A stretch of 64,000 nucleotides of DNA from an uncultured Pelagibacteraceae bacterium (GTDB taxonomy: Bacteria > Pseudomonadota > Alphaproteobacteria > Pelagibacterales > Pelagibacteraceae): positions 27,557 through 91,556 of the forward strand of contig CACGPY010000002.1 in the NCBI GenBank assembly GCA_902575095.1, written 5' to 3'. Below are positions 1 through 8,247 of this stretch, piece by piece. Numbering within the stretch: position 1 is the first letter of the stretch; each line of letters opens with the position of its first letter. The position numbers and the translations under genes are program-made. A model generated the notes under the pieces. That model made no database searches. It was not told the DNA's origin and saw only the letters and a program-made list of their open reading frames with translations.

Positions 1-2
1 GA

Positions 3-485
3 CGGACGGAATTAGTTTCTATTGACTACGAAGACTTAGATTTTGTTGAAGAAGGTATAAAAATAACTCTGAAAAGATCTAAAACAGATCAATTTGGTGA
101 AGGTCAAATAAAAGGACTACCCTATTTTACAAATGAAAAATATTGTCCAGTTACTAGCTTAAAGGAATGGATAAACTTATCAAAAATTAAAACTGGTCCA
201 ATATTTAGAAGATTTTCAAAAGGCTCAATACTTACTAACCATAGATTAACAGATCAATCAGTAGTATTAATAATAAAAGAATGTTTAAAAATAGCAGGAA
301 TAGAAAACCAAAATTATTCAGGTCATAGTTTAAGATCAGGTTTTGCAACAGTGGCGGCAGAATCAGGTGCTGATGAAAGAAGTATAATGGCGATGACAGG
401 ACACAAAACAACTCAAATGGTAAGAAGATATATCAGAGATGCTAATTTATTTAACAATAATGCTTTAAATAAAATAAAATTATAA
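3..485 (+). CDS. Tyrosine recombinase (integrase), C-terminal catalytic part; 5' end outside window
   Basis: An open frame runs from the window edge to TAA at 483-485 and is absent from the ORF track because its start is missing. The 160 visible residues carry the tyrosine-recombinase catalytic signatures in order: the end of the first Arg box (RTELVSIDYEDL), a beta-hairpin Lys (RSKTD), HSLRSG (HxxR), a TGHK box and the nucleophile in MVRRYIRD. The catalytic domain therefore looks intact from box I onward. Members of this family integrate or excise phages and islands, or resolve chromosome dimers. The sequence does not look like core XerC/XerD, and its position beside surface-polysaccharide genes suggests an island integrase. 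The stop is 2 bases before the next start, so the two may be co-transcribed. Family is near certain; island role is inferred. Confidence 0.88.
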   Translation, partial: RTELVSIDYEDLDFVEEGIKITLKRSKTDQFGEGQIKGLPYFTNEKYCPVTSLKEWINLSKIKTGPIFRRFSKGSILTNHRLTDQSVVLIIKECLKIAGIENQNYSGHSLRSGFATVAAESGADERSIMAMTGHKTTQMVRRYIRDANLFNNNALNKIKL

Positions 486-487
486 AA

Positions 488-1177
488 ATGATACATTATT
501 TAAAAAAGATTTATTACGAAAAGTATTCTAAAAAATCTTATTCATTAAGCAACGTTGATTTAGTTATTGAAAGAATATTTAAAAAGAAAAAAAAAGGTAT
601 ATTCATTGATGTAGGATGTAATCATCCAATTAAATATAACAATACATATTTATTATATAAAAAAGGATGGAATGGTATCAATATTGATTTAGATCATGAG
701 TCGATAAAACAATTTAATGAATTACGAACTAGAGACATTAATATTCAAACATTAGTTACTTCGATTGATAATGAGGAAAAAGATCTTTATTTTTATCATA
801 ATAGGTCAGCAATAAATACTATTAGTAAAGAGTTGGTTGAAAGCAGGAATAACAATTTTAAAGAAATAAAAAAAATAAAAGGTAAGTCTTTAAATAGTAT
901 AATTGAAAACTCAAAATTTAAAGCGTCAAAAATAGATTTAATGACAATAGATATTGAAAATTATGAATTTGAGGCTTTAAAAAATTTCAACTTTGATAAA
1001 TTCAATATAGACATTATTGTTACAGAAATTACCGACATTAATGTTAAAGATTTAGAAACATATAATCTTTCATTAGAAAATATTACAAAATCGAATTTAT
1101 ATAAATTATTAATAAATAATAATTATAAATTAATTAACTGGGTTAATGCTGATTTAATTTTTGCTAGGAACAAATAA
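488..1177 (+). CDS. FkbM-family SAM-dependent methyltransferase
   Basis: 229 aa. The SAM-binding strand GIFIDVGCNHPIKY lies near residues 37-50, followed by an acidic NIDLDHES strand and the FkbM-type segment DLMTIDIENYEFEALKNF that replaces motif IV. FkbM-like enzymes O-methylate sugars or lipids and are common in glycan clusters of marine bacteria. The start lies 2 bases after the integrase stop. The gene converges on a second methyltransferase 7 bases away, with no terminator between them. Substrate is unknown; a role in decorating a surface polysaccharide is inferred from the genes that follow. Confidence 0.8.
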   Translation: MIHYLKKIYYEKYSKKSYSLSNVDLVIERIFKKKKKGIFIDVGCNHPIKYNNTYLLYKKGWNGINIDLDHESIKQFNELRTRDINIQTLVTSIDNEEKDLYFYHNRSAINTISKELVESRNNNFKEIKKIKGKSLNSIIENSKFKASKIDLMTIDIENYEFEALKNFNFDKFNIDIIVTEITDINVKDLETYNLSLENITKSNLYKLLINNNYKLINWVNADLIFARNK

Positions 1178-1184
1178 ACTTTAA

Positions 1185-1748
1185 TTATAGAGATAAAAGA
1201 ACCTGATGATTTGTTTCATAAATAATCTTAAAATTATTTTTTGTTAAAAAATCAATTGACAGATTTGTTTTTGATCCTTTGTCATCCAATAAAATCAATG
1301 ATTTATCGTGAAGTTTTTTAATCGCAATTTGAGCCTCTTTTAATTGATGATTTGATGCAGCAATAGGATCATGACCATCTAAAGAATCTAAATATAATAA
1401 ATCGATCGGATGATTAAATTCTTTTAAAAAAATTAAGCTATCTTTTACATAAAATTTTATATATTCAGAAAAATTACTAGTAAATTTTTTTGCATTTTCA
1501 ATATTTTTTAAAGAAATATCACAAGTATGAAGTTTACCCATAGTAAATTTTGCATATTCAGCGAACATAGGAGTGCTCATACCATCTTTCCAATTATATC
1601 TTTTTATAAAAAAAAATTTTGTTTTTCCTCTTGCTGTCCCTGTTTCGACTATTGTTTTAAAGCCTCTTTTCAAAGAAATTTTTAAAGTTTCCTCAAATGA
1701 TTTAAATCTAATATTTTTACTATTATTGTATTTTTCTAAAAATTTCAT
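1185..1748 (-). CDS. Class I SAM-dependent methyltransferase (probable)
   Basis: 187 aa. A Rossmann-type SAM loop is visible as TIVETGTARGKTKFFF (about residues 34-49), then LHTCDIS (ribose-binding acidic strand), DLLYLDSLDG (motif IV-like) and SLILLDDKG near the C terminus. This resembles class I methyltransferases found next to glycosyltransferases. It is the last gene of a minus-strand run that starts far upstream and overlaps the preceding glycosyltransferase gene by 4 bases, so translational coupling is likely. Acceptor substrate is not predictable; methylation of a glycan or of a cluster intermediate is inferred. Confidence 0.7.
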   Translation of the reverse strand: MKFLEKYNNSKNIRFKSFEETLKISLKRGFKTIVETGTARGKTKFFFIKRYNWKDGMSTPMFAEYAKFTMGKLHTCDISLKNIENAKKFTSNFSEYIKFYVKDSLIFLKEFNHPIDLLYLDSLDGHDPIAASNHQLKEAQIAIKKLHDKSLILLDDKGSKTNLSIDFLTKNNFKIIYETNHQVLLSL

Positions 1749-2626
1749 ATTAAATCTATAATCTTATTAGATAGCTTTGCAAAATTATCTCTATATAAAA
1801 ACTTATAATTTCTAAAATGGTTAGTCCATTTACCATAATTATATGATTTATCTATTATATCTATTTGTTTTATATTATTTGCTGTAGCGACGTGTGAAAT
1901 AGCACCATGACAAGCAATTAAAACACTAGAATTTGAGGTAATTTTCTCTAATTCAATAAAATTTAAGTTTTCATATAATTTTACTTTTAAATCAATAAGT
2001 GAAGGTTTTATTTTATTCATTTTATCTGGTAATTTAAAACCAGTTGTAATGACTAGCCTTCCCTCATTTTTTTTAAGAATTTTTTTTACAAAATTTACTA
2101 GCTCAATTTCTGTTGGCTCAATATTAATAAATTTTTCTATATAATCATTAAAAATCCATTTTTCATCAAAATGTAATTGAACAAGATTTCCATCATTAGA
2201 TTTTTCTTGATTTCTATGTATTAAGGTATTTAAAGAGTCTTCAAAAAAATTAAAATTCATTTTTTTAAGAATATCCTTAATTAATTGAATATGGGTGACT
2301 TTTTGTGATTTTAAAATTTTAATTTTATTCGATGATTTTAAAAAGAAAGAAATAAACTTTGATCTTTTTTTATCATCGTGAATGATGATAGTTTTATATT
2401 TAAATTTAAATAATTTAAAAAATACACTTAATTTGCTTATAAAATCATTATTAAGTTGAATGACATTATTTACATAAGGAAAAGTTTTTATATATTCATA
2501 ATTCTTATTTGATGCAACAACAGTAATATGCGCATTTGGATCATTTTTTTTAATGCACTTTAATAAAATTGCAGATACTAAGAAATCCCCTATTCTATCT
2601 GTTCTAAAAATTAAATATTTATTCAC
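1745..2626 (-). CDS. Glycosyltransferase family 9 (heptosyltransferase-like)
   Basis: 293 aa. The N terminus MNKYLIFRTDRIGDFLVSA is the typical GT9 opening (RxDRIGD), followed by HITVVASNKN and a C-terminal donor-site segment with ACHGAISHVATA (GT9 consensus is a D/H-G-x-x-H-x-A loop). GT9 enzymes add heptoses or related sugars to the LPS core or other surface glycans in the cytoplasm. The start is GTG; no ATG lies closer to the conserved N terminus. The gene is 8 bases downstream of gmd on the same strand. Actual sugar donor unknown. Confidence 0.8.
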   Translation of the reverse strand: MNKYLIFRTDRIGDFLVSAILLKCIKKNDPNAHITVVASNKNYEYIKTFPYVNNVIQLNNDFISKLSVFFKLFKFKYKTIIIHDDKKRSKFISFFLKSSNKIKILKSQKVTHIQLIKDILKKMNFNFFEDSLNTLIHRNQEKSNDGNLVQLHFDEKWIFNDYIEKFINIEPTEIELVNFVKKILKKNEGRLVITTGFKLPDKMNKIKPSLIDLKVKLYENLNFIELEKITSNSSVLIACHGAISHVATANNIKQIDIIDKSYNYGKWTNHFRNYKFLYRDNFAKLSNKIIDLI

Positions 2627-2634
2627 TTAATTTA

Positions 2635-3612
2635 TTATTTGAAAAAATTTAGATCCTCTTTGACCATTTCTTTTACCAGTTGAGTAAAATTTGTCTTTGG
2701 TTTCCATTTTAAATTTTTTTTTGCTTTATTGTAATTTGCTTTAAGTGTATCTACCTCAGAGGGTCTTAATAAATTTTTGTTAAATCTTATATATTTTTTA
2801 TAATTTAAACCTACTATTGAAAAAGCTAATTTTGCAAAATCTTTTACAGAGTGCATTTTACCTGTTCCTATAACAAAATCTTCAGGTTTTTTTTGTTGCA
2901 ACATTAACCACATAGCTTCAACATAGTCTTTTGCATGTCCCCAGTCTCTTTTTGCATAAATATTTCCTAATTGTAATGTTTTTTGTTTACCTAATTTAAT
3001 TTTTGCAACCGAACTTGAAATTTTTCTAGTTACAAACTCAAAACCTCTTCTAGGTGATTCATGATTAAACAATATTCCTGTACATGCAAAAATTTTATAT
3101 GCTTCTCTATAATTTCTCGTCAATTCAAAACCAGCAACTTTTGAGATACCGTATGCTGATCTTGGGTAAAATCTTGTTTTTTCATCTTGTTTATTTTTTT
3201 GAACTTTTCCAAACATTTCTGACGAACCTGCGAAATAAAATTTTGATTTAGGTGAAAAGTCTTTTATAGCTGAAAGAATATAATGTGTACCATTTATATT
3301 GGTATTTAAAGTAGAAAACTCATCTTCAAAGGAATAAGCTACATAACTTTGTGCTCCTAAATGATAAATTTCATCTGGTTTAATTTTTTGAATTATCTTT
3401 ACTATACTTGCATAGCTCTCTAAAGAAGCACTATTTAATTTTATTTTTTTAAGAATATGTTTTATTCTCCAAAGTCTATGACTTTCATCTTCCAAAGCAA
3501 CTCGTCTTACTAAACCGTATACTTGATAATTTTTTTTAAGTAAAAATTCGCTTAGATAAGAACCATCTTGACCTGTAATTCCGGTTATAAGAGCTTTTTT
3601 TATTTTTCCCAT
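2635..3612 (-). CDS. gmd: GDP-mannose 4,6-dehydratase
   Basis: 325 aa, close to family length. The NAD(P)-binding motif ALITGITGQDGSYLSEF (GxxGxxG) is at residues 8-24. The active site shows SSEMFG (Ser-x-Glu) and PRSAYGISK (Tyr-x3-Lys), and GILFNHESPRRG and KRDWGHAKDYVEAMW are GMD hallmarks. It converts GDP-D-mannose to GDP-4-keto-6-deoxymannose, the precursor of GDP-fucose, GDP-rhamnose, GDP-perosamine and related sugars. No reductase, epimerase or aminotransferase to finish the sugar is in the window, so the final product is open. It overlaps the upstream glycosyltransferase by 13 bases. Confidence 0.93.
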   Translation of the reverse strand: MGKIKKALITGITGQDGSYLSEFLLKKNYQVYGLVRRVALEDESHRLWRIKHILKKIKLNSASLESYASIVKIIQKIKPDEIYHLGAQSYVAYSFEDEFSTLNTNINGTHYILSAIKDFSPKSKFYFAGSSEMFGKVQKNKQDEKTRFYPRSAYGISKVAGFELTRNYREAYKIFACTGILFNHESPRRGFEFVTRKISSSVAKIKLGKQKTLQLGNIYAKRDWGHAKDYVEAMWLMLQQKKPEDFVIGTGKMHSVKDFAKLAFSIVGLNYKKYIRFNKNLLRPSEVDTLKANYNKAKKNLKWKPKTNFTQLVKEMVKEDLNFFK

Positions 3613-5729
3613 AAATATTTTTTATCTTTGATTTCTAAAGTTTTGTTAATAATAAAATTTGCAACCTTTGTGGAGTTAAAATACTTCATATATTTTTTTT
3701 TCCCATTGTGTGCAATTTGTCTTCTAAGTTTATCATCTCTTGAAACTTTAGTTATTTTTTCGGACAAATCGCCTAAGCTTTTGTAAAAAACCATTTCTTT
3801 GTTTGAAAAAAAATCTCTATATTGAGTTTTTTCATCTATTAGACAAACTAGACCATTACCAACTATTTGCGTAATACGATCACTGCTATAATATTTTATT
3901 GCTTCACCTCTACTGAGGTTTAAACCCATTTTAGCGTTTGAAATAGTTTTAAAGTAATGATCTGCCCATATGGGTTGAACATTATTAATGCCATATAGAT
4001 CAAATTTAATATTAGAGGTAATTTTTTGTAATTTTTCTAAGAAAATAATTCTATCGTCTTCTTTGCCTGATTTAAGCTTACCTCTATGAACACCATGACT
4101 TAAAGCAAAAAAAACATCAACACTGCAAGATTTTTTATAGTTGTTTAAAGTTTCAAAAGAATGATCACTCGGATTTGGAATATAGAAATTTTTATTATTT
4201 TTAGGTAGAAAATTTAATGCTGAAGGACTTGTAGTTAAAAATGTCCCATCCATCACGTCAATTTTATCTAAAATACGTTCTTTATTTCTCTCAAAATCAG
4301 GACCATTTTTATTTAGTGGATCCAAAAACCATTGAGCAAATTTTGTATTTGGATTATCCTCTTTAAGCTCTTGAATTTGTTCTTTTGAAATTAAATCGGC
4401 ATGACCAGTAACAATTAAATCAGGCTTATAATTATAACAGGTTTTTTTTAATTTATCGTTTAAGGTTTTTTGACCTCTAAAATCACCAATGGTTTTATAG
4501 TATTTTTGAATATCTCTATCGCTGAATCCTAAAACACTATGACCAAGCCTTATAAAACCATTGTTAATTCTTCTACCGGTATTAAAAAAAAGTCGACCGT
4601 CTAATCGCTCATTAAAATTTGTTACGTGGAGAATTCTTAAATTTTTTAATTTTGATTTTATAAAAAAATAATTTTTTAAAAATAATTTCTCTGATCTATA
4701 ATCATCAATTTTTTTGGAAACAAATTTATGTGTAAGATAAAAATTATTTATGGATTTTCGCTGGAGACTAATTCTATCTTTTTTATTTTCAATTAATTGA
4801 TTTATAGATTTAGTTAAATTTTTTTCATTTAATTTTTCTAAAATTTTAGCATCTGTTACAGTTTCTGGTAAACCGCCTTTATTAGTTATGATTACAGCAC
4901 AGCCATTAGCAGATGCCTCTAAACTAGTTCTTCCAAAGGGCTCATCCCATCTTGATGGAGCTACTGTTATACTTGTTTTCTTAAATATTTTAATTACTTC
5001 CTCATGTTTTTTAAAACCAAGAATTGATACATTTTTATGTTTTAAATATATTTTTTCCCTTTTTTCATCACCAATAATTAAAGCTCTCCAGTCTTTATAT
5101 TTATCCAAAACTTTTGTAATAGATTTAGCGAATACATCGTAACCTTTTGCTTTATTTAATTTTCCAACAAAGGTAATCCATTTTTTCTTATTTTTTAATA
5201 GTGCTAAATTACCTTTGTTAGCTGATTGATAAAAAATTAATAATTTATTGCTATTTACAAATTTATTTTCTAAACCCTCTAAAAATCTTTTTTTAGACCA
5301 AGAACTGTTAAATATAATCTTATAACATATTCGTAATAGTTTTTTTCTTTGTGCAATAGTCTTAGATCCCTCCATAGATAAAGGATCATTATGAAAATAA
5401 AGAGTTAGAATTTTATTCTTAATTTTTTCATTAATAATATGAATATAGCTTGGTCTATTATGAACTTCGATTATAGATGAATTAATTTTTCTTTCTATTT
5501 TAATAAAATCATTAACATAAGTTTTGGTTTGACTGTTAAATAAAGTTTTTTTAGTGTTTATGTTTACATATTCTAAATTAAATATTTTTTTATAATCTGT
5601 ATTCCCAAAAACAGTTATATTTTTTTTATATTTACTAATTTTAGATGTTTCATATACAAAAAGTGAAACTGCACCCGGATACATGGGTGAAAAATTTTCT
5701 TTATATGGTAGAAGAATTGAAATTTTCAT
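3600..5729 (-). CDS. Two-domain glycosyltransferase (GT4 domain plus CgeB-like domain)
   Basis: 709 aa, about twice a normal GT-B enzyme. The first half (about 1-340) is a GT4-type glycosyltransferase: WITFVGKLNKAKGYDVFAKSI is the hinge before the donor domain, then the E-x7-E region SITVAPSRWDEPFGRTSLEASANG. The second half (about 365-709) begins a new N-terminal strand (NLRILHVTNFNERLDG) and ends with a CgeB/Glyco_trans_1_2-like block (MGLNLSRGEAIKYYSSDRI, then QIVGNGLVCLIDE). Such fusions may add two sugars in sequence. It is co-oriented with gmd and GT9 and overlaps both neighbours. Linkage and donor are unknown. Confidence 0.82.
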   Translation of the reverse strand: MKISILLPYKENFSPMYPGAVSLFVYETSKISKYKKNITVFGNTDYKKIFNLEYVNINTKKTLFNSQTKTYVNDFIKIERKINSSIIEVHNRPSYIHIINEKIKNKILTLYFHNDPLSMEGSKTIAQRKKLLRICYKIIFNSSWSKKRFLEGLENKFVNSNKLLIFYQSANKGNLALLKNKKKWITFVGKLNKAKGYDVFAKSITKVLDKYKDWRALIIGDEKREKIYLKHKNVSILGFKKHEEVIKIFKKTSITVAPSRWDEPFGRTSLEASANGCAVIITNKGGLPETVTDAKILEKLNEKNLTKSINQLIENKKDRISLQRKSINNFYLTHKFVSKKIDDYRSEKLFLKNYFFIKSKLKNLRILHVTNFNERLDGRLFFNTGRRINNGFIRLGHSVLGFSDRDIQKYYKTIGDFRGQKTLNDKLKKTCYNYKPDLIVTGHADLISKEQIQELKEDNPNTKFAQWFLDPLNKNGPDFERNKERILDKIDVMDGTFLTTSPSALNFLPKNNKNFYIPNPSDHSFETLNNYKKSCSVDVFFALSHGVHRGKLKSGKEDDRIIFLEKLQKITSNIKFDLYGINNVQPIWADHYFKTISNAKMGLNLSRGEAIKYYSSDRITQIVGNGLVCLIDEKTQYRDFFSNKEMVFYKSLGDLSEKITKVSRDDKLRRQIAHNGKKKYMKYFNSTKVANFIINKTLEIKDKKYLWEK

Positions 5730-5964
5730 TTTTAATTTTATTTCTTAATGAGCGATTATTCTTTATATAATATTCTCTAGAAATTGCCTCTTTTTTTGAT
5801 TTGAATTTCTCTTTATAAATTAGTCTCCATTTTCTTCCTCTTGTAAATTTGGCACCCTTGCCTGAGTTATGAAGGCTGATTCTTTTTATTAAGTTGCTGG
5901 TATAACCTACATAAGTCACTGGTTTTATGCTCTTAGATTTGAGCATATAAACGTAATATGTCAA
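5701..5964 (-). CDS. GIY-YIG domain protein (UPF0213/YhbQ-like)
   Basis: 87 aa covering a minimal GIY-YIG nuclease fold: YYVYMLKS (the GIY-like strand), VTYVGYTSNLIKRISLHNSG (the YIG-like strand plus the conserved Arg), GAKFTRGRKW and an EAISREYYIK helix with the candidate catalytic Glu. The small single-domain YhbQ group has no settled function. The track start is TTG; the first ATG would remove the first GIY strand, so the TTG (or another non-ATG) start is preferred. The 3' end overlaps the glycosyltransferase start by 29 bases. Neighbours do not indicate a role. Confidence 0.75.
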   Translation of the reverse strand: MTYYVYMLKSKSIKPVTYVGYTSNLIKRISLHNSGKGAKFTRGRKWRLIYKEKFKSKKEAISREYYIKNNRSLRNKIKNENFNSSTI

Positions 5965-5967
5965 TTA

Positions 5968-6756
5968 TTAATACCCTCTAGATTTAAGTGCTTTAATACC
6001 TTTTAATTTTTCAATATCAGATTTTGCTCCCGATCCAATATATCTACTATCAGAACCAACAGTCACAAGATCAAATCCCTTGTCAATCATTTTTTGAGCA
6101 TATTCTGCAGATCCATTGTGTAAACCAGCTATCAAATTTTTTTTTTTTGCAGCTTCTAGAATTCTCAAAATTTCTTTATAAGCTTTTGTATTCTCTGGTT
6201 TATCAAATCCTGGTTCTTCTCCCACAGATAAACTTAAGTCTGCTGGTCCAATATAAATACCGTCTAGGTTTGGTGTATCTAAAATTTCATCAAGTTTTTC
6301 CAAAGCTTCTTTGGTTTCAATCATTGCTAATTTTAATATCTCTTGGTCAGCATATTTTGCATAGTCGTCTCCACCATAAATTGACGCTCTTATTGGACCA
6401 AAACTTCTGTAACCTTTTGGGGGATATTGGCATGCTTTAACGAAATTTTCTGCTTCTTTTTTATTACTAACCATTGGACAAATAACACCATAGCATCCAG
6501 CATCTAAAATTTTCATTATTTGACCAGGCTCATTCCAATTCACTCTAGCCATAGGAGTAGTTTCAGTTGATGAAATTGCTTGCAACATATTCACTGCATT
6601 AGGATAATTTATAAGACCATGCTGCATATCTATTGTTAAAGAATCCCATCCTTGATTAGCCATTATTTCAGCTGAAAAAGAACTTGGAACAGCTAACCAA
6701 CTATTAATAATTGGCTTTCCTGCTTTAAAAAGTTCTTTAAGTTTATTTTTTCTCAT
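5968..6756 (-). CDS. HpcH/HpaI-family class II pyruvate aldolase
   Basis: 262 aa, normal length. Key residues of the family are visible: H45 in DMQHGL, the pyruvate-binding R71 (ARVNWNEPG), and the metal ligands E147 (MIETKEA) and D173 (GPADLSLSVGE). These enzymes reversibly cleave 4-hydroxy-2-oxo acids to pyruvate and an aldehyde; relatives act on 2-keto-3-deoxy sugar acids (GarL, RhmA) and 4-hydroxy-2-oxoheptanedioate (HpaI). The start overlaps the aldehyde dehydrogenase stop in an ATGA junction, so the two are translationally coupled. This suggests that an aldehyde substrate or product is oxidised. Exact substrate is not determinable; a link to the adjacent inositol genes is inferred. Confidence 0.88.
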   Translation of the reverse strand: MRKNKLKELFKAGKPIINSWLAVPSSFSAEIMANQGWDSLTIDMQHGLINYPNAVNMLQAISSTETTPMARVNWNEPGQIMKILDAGCYGVICPMVSNKKEAENFVKACQYPPKGYRSFGPIRASIYGGDDYAKYADQEILKLAMIETKEALEKLDEILDTPNLDGIYIGPADLSLSVGEEPGFDKPENTKAYKEILRILEAAKKKNLIAGLHNGSAEYAQKMIDKGFDLVTVGSDSRYIGSGAKSDIEKLKGIKALKSRGY

Positions 6757-8198
6757 TCGTATGAGATTCCGAAATGAGTATATTTTATATTTAAATAATC
6801 TTTAATTGCCATTGAGCCGCCTTCTCTTCCATACCCAGTTTGTTTGATTCCACCAAAAGGTGCCTCTGCTACAGCTACAACAGGAGTATTTACTGCAACA
6901 CAACCAGATTCTAGTTGCTCGGATGCTTTATTAGCTTTTTTTAAATCAGTTGTGTAAACATAACTACACAAACCTAGGTCGTTGTTATTTGCTCTGTCCA
7001 TTACCTCATCAAAATCTTTAAAAGTTAAAATAGGCACAATAGGACCAAATGGCTCCTCTTTCATAATAGTAAAATTGTCTTTAACATTATCAAATATTGT
7101 TGGCTCATAAAAATATCCTTTATTAAAATTTGCAGCTCTTTTTCCCCCTAACAGGACTTTACCACCTTCTTTTTTTGTAGTTTCCACTAATTTTTCAACA
7201 CCTTCTAATCGTTGCTTAGTACACAAAGGCCCAAGTAATGTATCTTTATCCATACCATTTCCAATCTTAAGTTTTTTAGTTTTTTCGATCATTAGATTTG
7301 CAAACTCATCTTTTTTCTTTTCGTGTATATAAAATCTATTTGGTGAAATACATACTTGTCCATTATTCCTAAATTTTGAAGTTATTGCCATGTCTGTAAC
7401 TTTATTTAAATCTACGTCATCAAAAACTATGAATGGTGAGTGACCGCTTAGCTCCATTGTAACTCTTTGAACTTTGTTTGCAGCTTGTTTTAAAATCAAT
7501 TTACCAACTCTTGTTGATCCAGTTATTGAAATTTTTTTTATTATATCTGACTTTATCAATTCCTCAGAAATTCCAGCTGGATCTCCTGACAGTAGATTAA
7601 TTACTCCTGGAGGGACACCTGCCTCTCTACAGATATCAACTATCTCCATAACGCTACCTGGTGTAATTACATCTGGTTTAACTATAACTGAACAACCTGC
7701 TGCTAAAGCAGTTGAAATTTTTCTTGAAGCAAGAATTACTGGAAAATTCCACGGAACCAAAGCTGCTACAACTCCGACAGGTTGATACATAACGTGAATC
7801 TGTGTATTCGGAAAACGACTTTGATTTATTTCTCCAAAAATTCTCTTAGTTTCTTCAGAATTCCATTCGAAGATATCAGCTGCACCGCCTATTTCACCAG
7901 GTCCTTCTGTTAACGGCTTTCCTACTTCAAGAGTTAACCATTTTGAAAGAACATCAATTCTTTTTCTAATTAAATCCGATATCTTTCTAATAATTTTAGA
8001 TCTTTCCCAAGGAGAAGTATTTTTCCAAATTTGCAAACCTTTTTCCGCTGATTTAAGAGCTTTTTGAATATCTGAACTATTTGCTTTTGACGCCTTCCCT
8101 ATTATTTCTTCAGTTGCAGGATTAATCACATCGTAAGTTTCACCGCCTGCTGATTTTTGCCACTTACCATCAATGAACTGTCCGTATTTATCGTACAT
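6753..8198 (-). CDS. NAD(P)-dependent aldehyde dehydrogenase (succinate-semialdehyde / sugar-aldehyde type)
   Basis: 481 aa, full-length ALDH superfamily. Visible motifs are VPWNFPVILASRK (cofactor binding), SITGSTRVGK (Rossmann loop), MELSGHSPFIVFDD (general-base Glu), NNGQVCISPNRF (catalytic Cys) and KEEPFGPIVPIL. The family includes succinate-semialdehyde, glycolaldehyde and ketoglutarate-semialdehyde dehydrogenases. It does not look like the CoA-acylating methylmalonate-semialdehyde dehydrogenase (iolA/mmsA) of canonical inositol breakdown. It is the first gene of a minus-strand unit with the aldolase, and is divergent from iolD across only 49 bases, so the two units may share control. 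Substrate unknown. Confidence 0.88.
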   Translation of the reverse strand: MYDKYGQFIDGKWQKSAGGETYDVINPATEEIIGKASKANSSDIQKALKSAEKGLQIWKNTSPWERSKIIRKISDLIRKRIDVLSKWLTLEVGKPLTEGPGEIGGAADIFEWNSEETKRIFGEINQSRFPNTQIHVMYQPVGVVAALVPWNFPVILASRKISTALAAGCSVIVKPDVITPGSVMEIVDICREAGVPPGVINLLSGDPAGISEELIKSDIIKKISITGSTRVGKLILKQAANKVQRVTMELSGHSPFIVFDDVDLNKVTDMAITSKFRNNGQVCISPNRFYIHEKKKDEFANLMIEKTKKLKIGNGMDKDTLLGPLCTKQRLEGVEKLVETTKKEGGKVLLGGKRAANFNKGYFYEPTIFDNVKDNFTIMKEEPFGPIVPILTFKDFDEVMDRANNNDLGLCSYVYTTDLKKANKASEQLESGCVAVNTPVVAVAEAPFGGIKQTGYGREGGSMAIKDYLNIKYTHFGISYE

Positions 8199-8247
8199 AT
8201 ATTATTGTTGAATAAAGAATATTAATTAAATAGTTTATATTGAATTT

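Noticed and set aside
6024-6440. 138-aa plus-strand ORF within the aldolase gene
   Set aside because: Shadow ORF; sequence is Leu/Gln-rich nonsense opposite a conserved enzyme.
8199-8247. Promoter in the gap between the aldehyde dehydrogenase and iolD
   Set aside because: Several weak TTGAAT/TTGTTG and TATATT-like hexamers exist but none has acceptable spacing.
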